Shown here one piece after another: positions 16,651 to 23,600 of a stretch of DNA of 47,227 nt (positions are counted from its first letter, which is position 1; every line of letters starts with the position of its first letter). Both the position numbers and the translations under genes were made by a program. The notes under the pieces were generated by a model. It did no database searches. It saw only the letters and a list, made by a program, of their open reading frames with translations, and was not told the DNA's origin. Source of the stretch: an uncultured Roseobacter sp. (GTDB lineage: Bacteria > Pseudomonadota > Alphaproteobacteria > Rhodobacterales > Rhodobacteraceae); NCBI RefSeq assembly GCF_947495275.1, contig NZ_CANLYL010000018.1:1-47227 (forward strand). The letters run 5' to 3'.

Positions 16651-16669
16651 ACTCTTATTTTTTAAGAAA
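16651..16669. promoter_or_regulatory. Candidate operator upstream of pqqA (site 2)
   Basis: The + strand reads TCTTATTTTTTAAGAA (16653-16668). Read on the pqqA strand it matches site 1 (8023-8041) at 17 of 19 positions. It lies about 70 bases upstream of the pqqA start and 21 bases downstream of the response-regulator stop. The stem is all A/T except one pair per arm and is not followed by a T-run on the pqq strand, so a protein-binding site is more likely than a terminator. Confidence 0.6.
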
Positions 16670-16689
16670 TGCCTAGACTTTGGTCTGTA

Positions 16690-17373
16690 TCACTCGTCTC
16701 GCAATTCCGGAATTTGCCCGTTCAGACAAAACCCTTCATTTCTTAACGTTTTGATTTCAAATCCAAAATCATACTGGTTCAGCTTCTTTCGTAAGTACCC
16801 GATGTAGACATCGACCACATTTTCGTTACCGGACCCTTCGACCGCCCAGAGCGCGTCAAATATCGTTTTTCGCGCCAGGGGTGTCTCTGGGTGTTGCACA
16901 AGGAGCGCCAACAGTGAAAATTCGCGGTCGGTCAGAGCGATGGATTTTTCGTCAAGTTGCAAGGTCTTCGTTTTTGTCGACATATGCGCGGGAGGCGGAT
17001 TTTGTGCCAGCGCCCGATGCTCCTGAACCCGCAGGCGGGCTACAAGCTCATCAAAGTGGAAGGGTTTGACGATGTAGTCATCCGCGCCCGCCTCTAAACC
17101 TGCCGCGCGGTGTTCAACGTCTGACAATGCGGATAACATCACAATTGGCATTTTGACCCCGGCGGCACGGGCTTTGCGCACAAGATCAATGCCACTATCC
17201 GCGCCCAGCATGACGTCCACAATGGCGCCCGCGTATTCTTCCGTGCTCAGATAGTGTAGCGCCCGATCAGCCCGGTTCTCGGTTTGCGCGTCATATCCGT
17301 TGAGGGCAAGGCCGCGAGCCAGCGCGGAGGTAATTTGCGGATCGTCGTCAATAATCAAAAGGCGCGGGTTCAT
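16690..17373 (-). CDS. OmpR/PhoB-family response regulator
   Basis: A 227-residue two-domain regulator. The receiver domain has Asp10-Asp11 acidic residues, phosphoacceptor Asp53 (IVDVMLG), Ser81 and Lys103 (VKPF). The C-terminal winged helix carries LTDREFSLLALLVQHPE, the turn before the recognition helix, and VDVYIGYLRKKL. Phosphorylation by the kinase encoded upstream should alter DNA binding. ATG 17373 lies four bases after the kinase stop; the longer frame overlaps the kinase gene. Its position between the kinase and pqqA, with a repeated palindrome just downstream, makes it a candidate regulator of the PQQ/xox genes. That link is inferred. Confidence 0.92.
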   Translation of the reverse strand: MNPRLLIIDDDPQITSALARGLALNGYDAQTENRADRALHYLSTEEYAGAIVDVMLGADSGIDLVRKARAAGVKMPIVMLSALSDVEHRAAGLEAGADDYIVKPFHFDELVARLRVQEHRALAQNPPPAHMSTKTKTLQLDEKSIALTDREFSLLALLVQHPETPLARKTIFDALWAVEGSGNENVVDVYIGYLRKKLNQYDFGFEIKTLRNEGFCLNGQIPELRDE

Positions 17374-17377
17374 GGGC

Positions 17378-18976
17378 TTATGACTCCACCAATCTTGGCA
17401 GACATACACGGACTTCTGTGCCCGGTGCTTCTGCCAGAGCGCATCTGCGGGGGACGGGGCTGATCACCGAAATCTGTCCCTTATGCTCCTCGACAACCCA
17501 ACGGGCGAGGGCGAGCCCGACGCCAAATCCTTGTGTTGTCCCGGGATGCGCCCCTTGGCTGAAGCGGTCAAAGAGCCCGGCCTGCTCATCCGGTTCTATG
17601 CCCGGCCCATTGTCGATCACGCTGATCGCCAGATGATCCGCCTCTTGTTCGCCAGCCAGTTTGATCTTTCGTCCAAGTCGCGCATGGCGGATCGCATTGC
17701 GGATCAAACTCACCAGCACCTGCCTGATCCAGTTCTGATCACAATTCAGCGTGGATTTCGGGCAGCGCGATACTTCCAACTCCATGCCAGCATTGTCGAT
17801 CTCTGCCTCGATTTCCGCGACGACGCCGTCGATCAATTGCCTAAATTCGATCTCTTGCAGATCAAGCTTTAGTTGCCCGCTGTCCGATTGCGCGATCCGC
17901 AAAAGATCATCGATGCGTCGGTTCAGCCGCGCAGCGCGAGTTTCAATGGTGTCAAAGGCCGTTGCCGCTTCGGGCGAGGCCTTGCGCCCGATCTGAGCTT
18001 CCATGAGAATGACCGTCAATGGCGTGCGTAGCTCATGACTGACATCTGCAAAGAGGCGGCGACGGTTTTCGTCGATCTCTTCCAGCTTTGCGTTGGCCGC
18101 GCGCAAATCCCGGGTTTGGCTTTCTATGGTCTGTGTCAGTTGAGCCCACTCCTGTTGGAGGCGCGTTTGCCGATCGGACAACGCGGCGGCCATGTTGTTG
18201 GTTTCCTCTGCCAGCCGCCCGATTTCATCCATGCGGGTCACCGGTAACTTCACAGTAAAGTCTTCTTTACGTATCCGGTTTGCGGCGGCGCGCAGCTGAT
18301 CAAGCCGGGCAAACTGAGGCCGCACAAGGCCGAAATAGAAGCCGGCAACCAGAAAAACCGCCAACCCTGCGATGACCAGTGCCAGAAGCACCAATTTTTT
18401 TCGCAGGTCTTCAATGCCGGTCAGGATGCCATTTCGAAACAGGATTTCGGTGTTTACAGCCTGGCTGAGCAAAGGGTCAAAACTGGCTGCGAAACTGTCG
18501 ATGTAGGCTCTGAGGGAGGCCGCGTCATCAGATTCCGCCCGCAACCCATCGACCGTGTTGGCAAGCATTGCCTGCATGCGCGCAAGACCAAGTGACTGGG
18601 TGCCATAGCGTGATTGAGCATCCAACCCCAAAGAGCGCGCAGCGGCAACGGCAGCTTCAGTATCTTCATGTAAGACTTTAAAAGTGTCAGACAGTTGATT
18701 GGTTATAGAAGAAATTCTATCCCGGCGCACCTCCGTAGGTTGATTTGTTTGAACCATTTCGGTCGAAACAACAAGGAACGTCGCAGCTTGTTGGGATAAC
18801 GTGGCATATCGTGCCATGCGGTTTTCCGACGCCAGCGCCGTATCCAACCGGTCCGCCACCGCGTTCAGACCGAGATAGAGTATAAGCGCTGTCATAAACG
18901 TCCCTGCGCCGAGAACGGCAGCGCCCGCGCCAAGACGTGTTTTCAACGACAAGGAGGGGGATGCTGGAGGCGTCAT
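17378..18976 (-). CDS. Membrane sensor histidine kinase
   Basis: A 532-residue kinase. Transmembrane helix 1 is near residues 17-38, followed by a mostly helical periplasmic domain of about 150 residues with no recognised sensor family. Transmembrane helix 2 is near 195-217, then HAMP (about 218-270), a coiled-coil stretch, HisKA with His314 in DVSHELRTPL, and HATPase_c with the N-box near 427, DNGPGI near 455-460 and GFGVGLAL. It phosphorylates the response regulator four bases downstream. The signal is unknown; a PQQ, alcohol, formaldehyde or lanthanide cue would fit the neighbourhood. It is divergent from the small gene at 19090. Confidence 0.92.
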   Translation of the reverse strand: MTPPASPSLSLKTRLGAGAAVLGAGTFMTALILYLGLNAVADRLDTALASENRMARYATLSQQAATFLVVSTEMVQTNQPTEVRRDRISSITNQLSDTFKVLHEDTEAAVAAARSLGLDAQSRYGTQSLGLARMQAMLANTVDGLRAESDDAASLRAYIDSFAASFDPLLSQAVNTEILFRNGILTGIEDLRKKLVLLALVIAGLAVFLVAGFYFGLVRPQFARLDQLRAAANRIRKEDFTVKLPVTRMDEIGRLAEETNNMAAALSDRQTRLQQEWAQLTQTIESQTRDLRAANAKLEEIDENRRRLFADVSHELRTPLTVILMEAQIGRKASPEAATAFDTIETRAARLNRRIDDLLRIAQSDSGQLKLDLQEIEFRQLIDGVVAEIEAEIDNAGMELEVSRCPKSTLNCDQNWIRQVLVSLIRNAIRHARLGRKIKLAGEQEADHLAISVIDNGPGIEPDEQAGLFDRFSQGAHPGTTQGFGVGLALARWVVEEHKGQISVISPVPRRCALAEAPGTEVRVCLPRLVES

Positions 18977-19089
18977 GACCCGGCTCCGGCAGGTCGCGCA
19001 TAGCGGATCGTTAATCTGAGGTTTACCGACTTTAGTCTATGTTTGAGCCGCAAACGTTCAAAAACAGGCAAAACAGGACGGGCAGAACC

Positions 19090-19293
19090 ATGATCGAGCT
19101 TCTTTTTATTGCATGCATGACGACAGCACCTGATGAATGTCAGGAACGCAGTCTCATGTTTACCGATGTCACCCCCATGCAATGCATGATGGGTGCGCAA
19201 CCCGAGTTGGCGAAATGGGTAACGAGCCACCCGAACCAGCAGATAAAGAGCTGGCGCTGCAAAGCGATTTCCTTTGCGGAGAGAGACGCCTAA
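19090..19293 (+). CDS. Small cysteine-containing exported hypothetical protein
   Basis: A 67-residue protein from ATG 19090, or 84 residues from an in-frame ATG at 19039 that would add a basic, non-hydrophobic leader. The N-terminal MIELLFIACM segment is short and hydrophobic. Cysteines at 9, 17, 32 and 57 suggest disulfides in the periplasm. It has the feel of the small conserved roseobacter proteins with an EC(Q/E)xRS motif, but no named family was recognised. It is divergent from the kinase and ends eight bases before the convergent ABC permease. Coding status rests mainly on the Cys pattern and fit between its neighbours. Confidence 0.6.
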   Translation: MIELLFIACMTTAPDECQERSLMFTDVTPMQCMMGAQPELAKWVTSHPNQQIKSWRCKAISFAERDA

Positions 19294-19301
19294 ACGGGTC
19301 A

Positions 19302-20093
19302 TCACGTTTTCCGCTGCATGAGGCCGCGCGCGGGGTCATAGCCCCACATGGCCGCGAGGCCAAAGAAAATCGTCCAGCCAAGAACCCACCCCAACGCGGG
19401 CAGGTTCAGCTGGAGATAGAGCGAAAAGCGGATGAATTCGACCACGTGCGTGAAAGGGTTGACCGCACAAATATCGCGCAATAGCGGTGAGCTTTCTGCC
19501 ATCTTCCAAAGCGGATAGAGGGCCGATGACATGAAAAACATCGGGAAGATGACAAAGTTCATCACACCGGCGAAGTTTTCTAGCTGCCGGATGAAACTCG
19601 ACATGACAAGCCCAAGTGCGCCCAGCATCATCCCGCCAAAGATCAGGCTTGGCAGAACGGTGCCGTACCCCCAGGGCGGCATGGTGATCTCGAACAGGGC
19701 GGCAATCGCGAGAAACGTGTAGACCTGCAGGATTGAAATTGCGGTGGAGCCAAACAAGCGGCAAAAGAGCAGCCACCAGCGAGGAAACGGGCTGGTAAGC
19801 AGCAGCCGCATTGATCCCATTTCACGATCATAGACAAGGCTCAACGAGCTTTGCATCCCATTGAAAAGCAACACCATGGCGCAAAGGCCCGGCACGATAT
19901 AGGTCTCGTAGGTGATGTAGGTTTGATAGGGCGGGATGATCGACAAACCCAGAGCTGCGCGAAATCCGGCGGCGAAAATCAACAGCCAGACGAGGGGGCG
20001 GACAAGGGCCGCGAGAAACCTTTCTCGCTGATGAACGAAGCGCAGGAATTCGCGGCCGACAATCGCACGGGCGACACCCCAGAACCCGGTCAT
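19302..20093 (-). CDS. PQQ-system ABC-2 type permease (PedC/LutF-like)
   Basis: A 263-residue inner-membrane protein with about six transmembrane helices (PLVWLLIFAAGFRAALG, VPGLCAMVLLFNGMQSS, ISILQVYTFLAIAALF and others) and the ABC-2 pattern YDREMGSMRLLLTSPFPRWWLLFCRL. It fits the permease family of alcohol-linked ABC systems in PQQ-dependent ethanol and methanol clusters (PedC in Pseudomonas, LutF in Methylorubrum). With the ATPase it would form the transporter for the binding protein at 8164. The ATG overlaps the ATPase stop by four bases. Lanthanide import is inferred from those homologues. Confidence 0.85.
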   Translation of the reverse strand: MTGFWGVARAIVGREFLRFVHQRERFLAALVRPLVWLLIFAAGFRAALGLSIIPPYQTYITYETYIVPGLCAMVLLFNGMQSSLSLVYDREMGSMRLLLTSPFPRWWLLFCRLFGSTAISILQVYTFLAIAALFEITMPPWGYGTVLPSLIFGGMMLGALGLVMSSFIRQLENFAGVMNFVIFPMFFMSSALYPLWKMAESSPLLRDICAVNPFTHVVEFIRFSLYLQLNLPALGWVLGWTIFFGLAAMWGYDPARGLMQRKT

Positions 20094-20809
20094 GCTGCCT
20101 TCTCCGTTTGTGAGAGAAACCAGTCCTTAAGAGGGGTGTCGCCCCTGATTTCCCCGCAAGGGCCGGTAGCCAGAATCTCGCCCTGATGCAGCACAAGAAG
20201 TTGGTCATTGTCTCGCACTTCATCGGTCAGGTGCGTGGTCCAGAGCACACAAAGGCCCTGATCCGCCAGATGATGGACATGCTCTGTGATTGCCGCGCGC
20301 GCAGCGGCGTCCAGACCAACAGTGGGCTCGTCGAGCAGCAGCACTTCGGGGTCGTGCAGGAGGGCGCGCGCCAATTCCATCCGCCGACGGTGGCCGCCAT
20401 TTAGTGCGCCTGCTTTTTCATCAGCTCGCTCGCGCATCTCAAGGCGATCAAGTGCCTTGTCTATGCGACCGGGTACCTCTGTTCTTGCCAATCCGTGGAG
20501 AGCGGCAAAGTAGGACAGGTTTTGCCGAACCGACAGGCTGAGATCAACGGTTGGCTGCTGGAAAACCACGCCGAGTTTACCCAAGGCCTTGCGCGGGCTG
20601 ATGCGCAGGTCCTCGCCCGCGATCGAGATTTCGCCTCTTGGCGGGACCAGCAGCCGGGTCAGCAAGGCAACCAAAGTCGATTTACCAGCGCCATTTGGGC
20701 CCAACAACGCGCAGAATGTCCCCGGTGCGATGTCCATCGATACATTATTCAGCGCCAGTTTGGCGCCATAGTTGAAGCTTAGCCCCGTTACGGACAATCC
20801 ACCCGCCAT
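20090..20809 (-). CDS. PQQ-system ABC transporter ATPase (PedB/LutE-like)
   Basis: A 239-residue ATPase. It has Walker A GPNGAGKST, Q-loop VVFQQPTVDLSLSV, signature LNGGHRRRMELAR (Gly-Gly-His instead of Gly-Gly-Gln), Walker B VLLLDEPTVGLD and H-loop LWTTHLTDEV. It resembles the ATP-binding subunits of PQQ-dependent alcohol dehydrogenase ABC systems. ATG 20809 is preceded by AAAGGA at seven bases and starts the conserved SVTGLSFNYG segment; the frame extends upstream to 20851 without conserved sequence. It is coupled to the permease gene and divergent from soxY. Confidence 0.87.
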   Translation of the reverse strand: MAGGLSVTGLSFNYGAKLALNNVSMDIAPGTFCALLGPNGAGKSTLVALLTRLLVPPRGEISIAGEDLRISPRKALGKLGVVFQQPTVDLSLSVRQNLSYFAALHGLARTEVPGRIDKALDRLEMRERADEKAGALNGGHRRRMELARALLHDPEVLLLDEPTVGLDAAARAAITEHVHHLADQGLCVLWTTHLTDEVRDNDQLLVLHQGEILATGPCGEIRGDTPLKDWFLSQTEKAA

Positions 20810-20886
20810 ACATGCGTCCTTTGAAAAGCCTTGCCGCGAGGTTGCCTGCAAACGACGCCAGCGACAAGCGGCAGCATGCTGGCCTC

Positions 20887-20904
20887 ATCCTAAAGTCTTA
20901 GGAT
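20887..20904. promoter_or_regulatory. Perfect palindrome in the ABC/soxY divergent region
   Basis: ATCCTAA-AGTC-TTAGGAT is a perfect 7-bp inverted repeat with a 4-bp spacer in the 178-bp gap between the divergent ABC ATPase and soxY genes. It lies 78 bases from the ATPase start and 84 from soxY, midway, as expected for a shared operator. It differs in sequence from the sites at 8023 and 16651, so a different regulator is likely. Confidence 0.5.
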
Positions 20905-20987
20905 ATGAAGGGCCACGCTCACGAAGTTTTCATTGCGCGAAAGTGGCGCGATGGCGTAGCGTCGGGCGACTTCGCAGGACTGATCAG

Positions 20988-21413
20988 ATGCTTTATGCAA
21001 GACGTGATATGCTGATGTCCGGCAGTGCGACTCTCATTGGTTTGGGTTTGCCTTTGCCGTCACTGGGGCAGGAAATAGACGCGCAGGACGCGATCCACGC
21101 TTTTGCAAATGGCGCTGATATTGTGCCGGGCGAGGTTACGCTGATGCTGCCCGACGTGGCCGAGGATGGTTTCAAAGTCCCGATTGAAGTTGCGGCCGAA
21201 GGGGCAGAGGCGTTGCTGATCATCGCGCCGAAAAATCCCGTTCCACCTTTGGCTATGGTGCAGTTCGGTACTCTGGCGGCAGACCGTCGCTTCTCAACCC
21301 GCGTTCGTCTGGCCCGCAGCCAGGAGATCATGGCGCTGGCACGCATGCCCGGCGGTGCCATCCTTCGGGCGTCGCGTCAGGTTGAGGTCATCGTTGGCGG
21401 GTGCGGTGCGTGA
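20988..21413 (+). CDS. soxY: SoxY-like thiosulfate/sulfide carrier protein
   Basis: A 141-residue protein with a Tat-type leader (ARRDMLMSGSATLIGLGLP) and a SoxY beta-sandwich ending in VGGCGA. The C-terminal Cys (139) is the swinging-arm residue that carries sulfur intermediates in SoxYZ. The family normally ends GGCGG; here the last residue is Ala and one Gly is missing. ATG 20988 is chosen because it opens the Tat leader. The open frame to 20772 runs back through the divergent promoter. soxZ follows after 18 bases, then a cytochrome and a flavoprotein, so it probably serves a sulfide or sulfane-sulfur oxidation unit. Confidence 0.86.
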   Translation: MLYARRDMLMSGSATLIGLGLPLPSLGQEIDAQDAIHAFANGADIVPGEVTLMLPDVAEDGFKVPIEVAAEGAEALLIIAPKNPVPPLAMVQFGTLAADRRFSTRVRLARSQEIMALARMPGGAILRASRQVEVIVGGCGA

Positions 21414-21431
21414 TGGAATGAAGGAATAACC

Positions 21432-21761
21432 ATGGCCAACGGGGTCAAATCTCGCGTGAAACTGCCCGCGACCGCGAAGGTGGGGGAGGTGATCACGATC
21501 AAGACGCTGATCACCCATCAAATGGAGAGCGGCCAGAGGGTGGATGCTCTTGGGCAAACCATTCCCCGGTCGATCATTCACCGTTTCACATGCAGTTTTG
21601 AGGGTGAAACAGTTGTCGATGTTGAAACGGGACCCGGCATTTCAAACAATCCATTCTTTGAATTTTCGGTGTGCGTACCAAGATCTGGTGTCTTTTCTTT
21701 CGCTTGGCATGACGACGATGGGTCCATCTACACGGCCAGCAGGGAAATTGCGGTGACATGA
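21432..21761 (+). CDS. soxZ: SoxZ-like sulfur carrier partner
   Basis: A 109-residue Ig-like protein with no signal peptide, as normal for SoxZ, which is exported with the Tat-borne SoxY. Conserved features: VKLPATAKVGEVITIKTLITHQMESGQR near the N-terminus, FTCSFEGETVVDVETGPGISNNPFFEF and FAWHDDDGSIYTA at the end. SoxZ stabilises SoxY and its Cys arm. Its stop overlaps the ATG of the cytochrome gene, so expression is coupled. Confidence 0.9.
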   Translation: MANGVKSRVKLPATAKVGEVITIKTLITHQMESGQRVDALGQTIPRSIIHRFTCSFEGETVVDVETGPGISNNPFFEFSVCVPRSGVFSFAWHDDDGSIYTASREIAVT

Positions 21762-22102
21762 TGTTTTTCGCGGCTTCGGGCCGTGCGGCCCATCTGGCGC
21801 TTGCGACCATTGTCTGTGTTGCGGGAACGGCGTCTGGGCAAAACGATCCGGAAGACGACGTTGACGCTGGGGATGTGGAATATGGCGCGTATCTGGCGAC
21901 GGAATGTGTGGCTTGCCATACACAAAATTCAGGGGCTACCGAGATTCCATCAATTACCGGGCGGAGGCCTGAAGATTTCATCGGTTTGCTTGAGGAATAC
22001 CGATCAGGCACGCGCGTCAACCCGGTCATGCAGACCATAACGGCGCGCCTTGGCCGCGAGGAGATGAGGGCGCTGGCCGCATATTTCAAGGGCGCTGATT
22101 GA
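21758..22102 (+). CDS. Monohaem cytochrome c subunit, flavocytochrome c type
   Basis: A 114-residue exported cytochrome: signal peptide to about residue 27 (GTASG), acidic linker, haem site CVACH (50-54) and a probable Met91 ligand in NPVMQTITA, with the helix LGREEMRALAAYFKG at the end. It resembles the small cytochrome subunits that pair with flavoprotein sulfide dehydrogenase (FccA/SoxE type). It overlaps soxZ by four bases and ends 24 bases before the flavoprotein start, so the two are very likely subunits of one enzyme. Confidence 0.85.
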   Translation: MMFFAASGRAAHLALATIVCVAGTASGQNDPEDDVDAGDVEYGAYLATECVACHTQNSGATEIPSITGRRPEDFIGLLEEYRSGTRVNPVMQTITARLGREEMRALAAYFKGAD

Positions 22103-22125
22103 GGCACCCATCGGGGAGGGAACAG

Positions 22126-23385
22126 ATGACACTGAGCAGACGGAAATTAATCGGCGCAGGTGCTGCGGCACTTGCGGCCCCGCATGTTCTGGCTGACGGG
22201 CATGGGAAACCCAGGGTTGTCGTGATCGGCGGCGGCGCCGGAGGGGCCACCGCAGCGCGCTATATCGCGCAAGACAGCAAAGGTGCCGTTGACGTCACAT
22301 TGGTTGAACCTTCGCGCGTCTACTTCAGTTGTTTCTTTTCCAACCTTTATCTCGGCGGTTTCAAGGAAATTGAAGATATCGGCCACAGCTACGGGTCATT
22401 GGCTGCCCGGCACGGCATCAATGTGATCCACGACTGGGCGATAGATGTGAACCCGGACACCAGAGCTGTCACTCTCGCGGGGGGAGCCATACTGCCCTAT
22501 GATAAACTCATCCTCAGCCCTGGCATTGATTACGTGGATGGCGCGGTGCCAGGATGGGATATTTCTGCGCAAAACCGGATGCCTCATGCCTACAAGGCCG
22601 GGTCGCAGACCGAGCTCCTGCGGGCTCAGGTCATGGCAATGCCTCCGGGCGGGACCTTTGCAATGGTTGCGCCTCCCAATCCATATCGTTGTCCACCGGG
22701 ACCCTATGAACGGGTGTCGATGGTGGCGCATGTGCTGAAATCCCATAATCCCACGGCCAAGATCATCGTGGCCGACCCCAAACCCAAATTCTCGAAGATG
22801 GCACTCTTCGAGGAAGGCTGGGCGGTGCACTACCCCGGAATGATCGACTGGATCGGCGAAGATTTCGGCGGCGGTACGGTTTCAGTTGATCCCGAAAACA
22901 TGGAGCTGACGATCGACGGTGAAACTACGTCGGTGGACGTTTGCAATGTCATTCCAGCGATGAAGGCGGGCCGAATTGCCGAGATGGCAGGCGCGACGGA
23001 AGGCAACTGGGCACCCGTCAATGCAGCGGACATGTCTTCCAAGTCCAACGCTGACATTTATGTTCTGGGGGATGCCAGCCAACAGGGCGATATGCCGAAG
23101 TCCGGGTTCTCGGCAAACTCGCAAGCGAAGGTGTGCGCAAATGCCGTGCGTGGTGCCTTGACCGGATCAAAGGTTTTCCCGGCGCGTTACACAAACACCT
23201 GCTGGTCTTTGATTGCCGAAAATGACGGCGTCAAGGTGGGCGCGACCTATGAAGCAACGCCTGAGAAGATCGCGCGCGTTGACGGTTTCATCTCGCAACC
23301 GGGCGAGACGGCCGATTTGCGCAGGCAGACCTATGAAGAATCTGAGGCCTGGTACAGCAGTATTACGCAAGACATGTTCAGCTGA
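22126..23385 (+). CDS. FAD-dependent sulfide dehydrogenase flavoprotein subunit (FccB/SoxF-like)
   Basis: A 419-residue flavoprotein with a Tat signal (LSRRKLIGAGAAALAAP). It has an FAD-binding VVVIGGGAGGATAARYI, VTLVEPSRVYFSCFFSNLYLGG with the redox Cys, a second flavin motif IYVLGDASQQGDMPKSGFSANSQA, and the C-terminal FCSD domain containing the second conserved Cys (NTCWSLIAENDGVK). Flavocytochrome c sulfide dehydrogenase oxidises sulfide to sulfur or polysulfide in the periplasm and passes electrons to its cytochrome subunit, encoded immediately upstream. ATG 22126 follows GGGGAGGG. Here the enzyme lies with SoxYZ beside PQQ-system genes; other members associated with SoxYZ are called SoxF. 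Confidence 0.9.
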   Translation: MTLSRRKLIGAGAAALAAPHVLADGHGKPRVVVIGGGAGGATAARYIAQDSKGAVDVTLVEPSRVYFSCFFSNLYLGGFKEIEDIGHSYGSLAARHGINVIHDWAIDVNPDTRAVTLAGGAILPYDKLILSPGIDYVDGAVPGWDISAQNRMPHAYKAGSQTELLRAQVMAMPPGGTFAMVAPPNPYRCPPGPYERVSMVAHVLKSHNPTAKIIVADPKPKFSKMALFEEGWAVHYPGMIDWIGEDFGGGTVSVDPENMELTIDGETTSVDVCNVIPAMKAGRIAEMAGATEGNWAPVNAADMSSKSNADIYVLGDASQQGDMPKSGFSANSQAKVCANAVRGALTGSKVFPARYTNTCWSLIAENDGVKVGATYEATPEKIARVDGFISQPGETADLRRQTYEESEAWYSSITQDMFS

Positions 23386-23600
23386 GATGAGCGCGGAACC
23401 AGGTCGTGACGCTTGCGTGAAGGGATGTTCCCGAAAGGTTGCGTTTCGGATGTTTTACATGCCGGATACCAATTAAGATCAAGACTTTAAGCCGTTCCAC
23501 GGTAGGTGCATGCGCCCGCACCGATTTAGCGATTTGTTAACCAAAGATCAAATGACGTAGCTGGATGAGGGTGCTAGGGTACCACCATAAGGAGAACCCA
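23386..23600. other. 215-bp intergenic region between the sulfide operon and the eCIS locus
   Basis: This is the longest gene-free stretch. It carries a weak inverted repeat GGTGC...GCACC (23505-23522), an AT-rich section with the near-palindrome TTTGTTAACCAAA around 23534-23547, and AAGGAG just before the DUF4157 gene. A promoter for the eCIS-core gene is expected here, but no -35/-10 pair could be assigned with confidence. No clear terminator for the flavoprotein gene is seen. Confidence 0.4.

Noticed and set aside
16651..16669. Rho-independent terminator of the response-regulator gene
   Set aside because: The stem is AT-rich with an A/T loop and no following T-run on that strand, and it repeats upstream of an unrelated operon.
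18671..23490. Further copies of the 20887 palindrome, for example AAGACTTTA near 18672 and 23481
   Set aside because: Only 9-10 bases match, one lies inside the kinase gene and they lack the inverted symmetry, so chance is likely.
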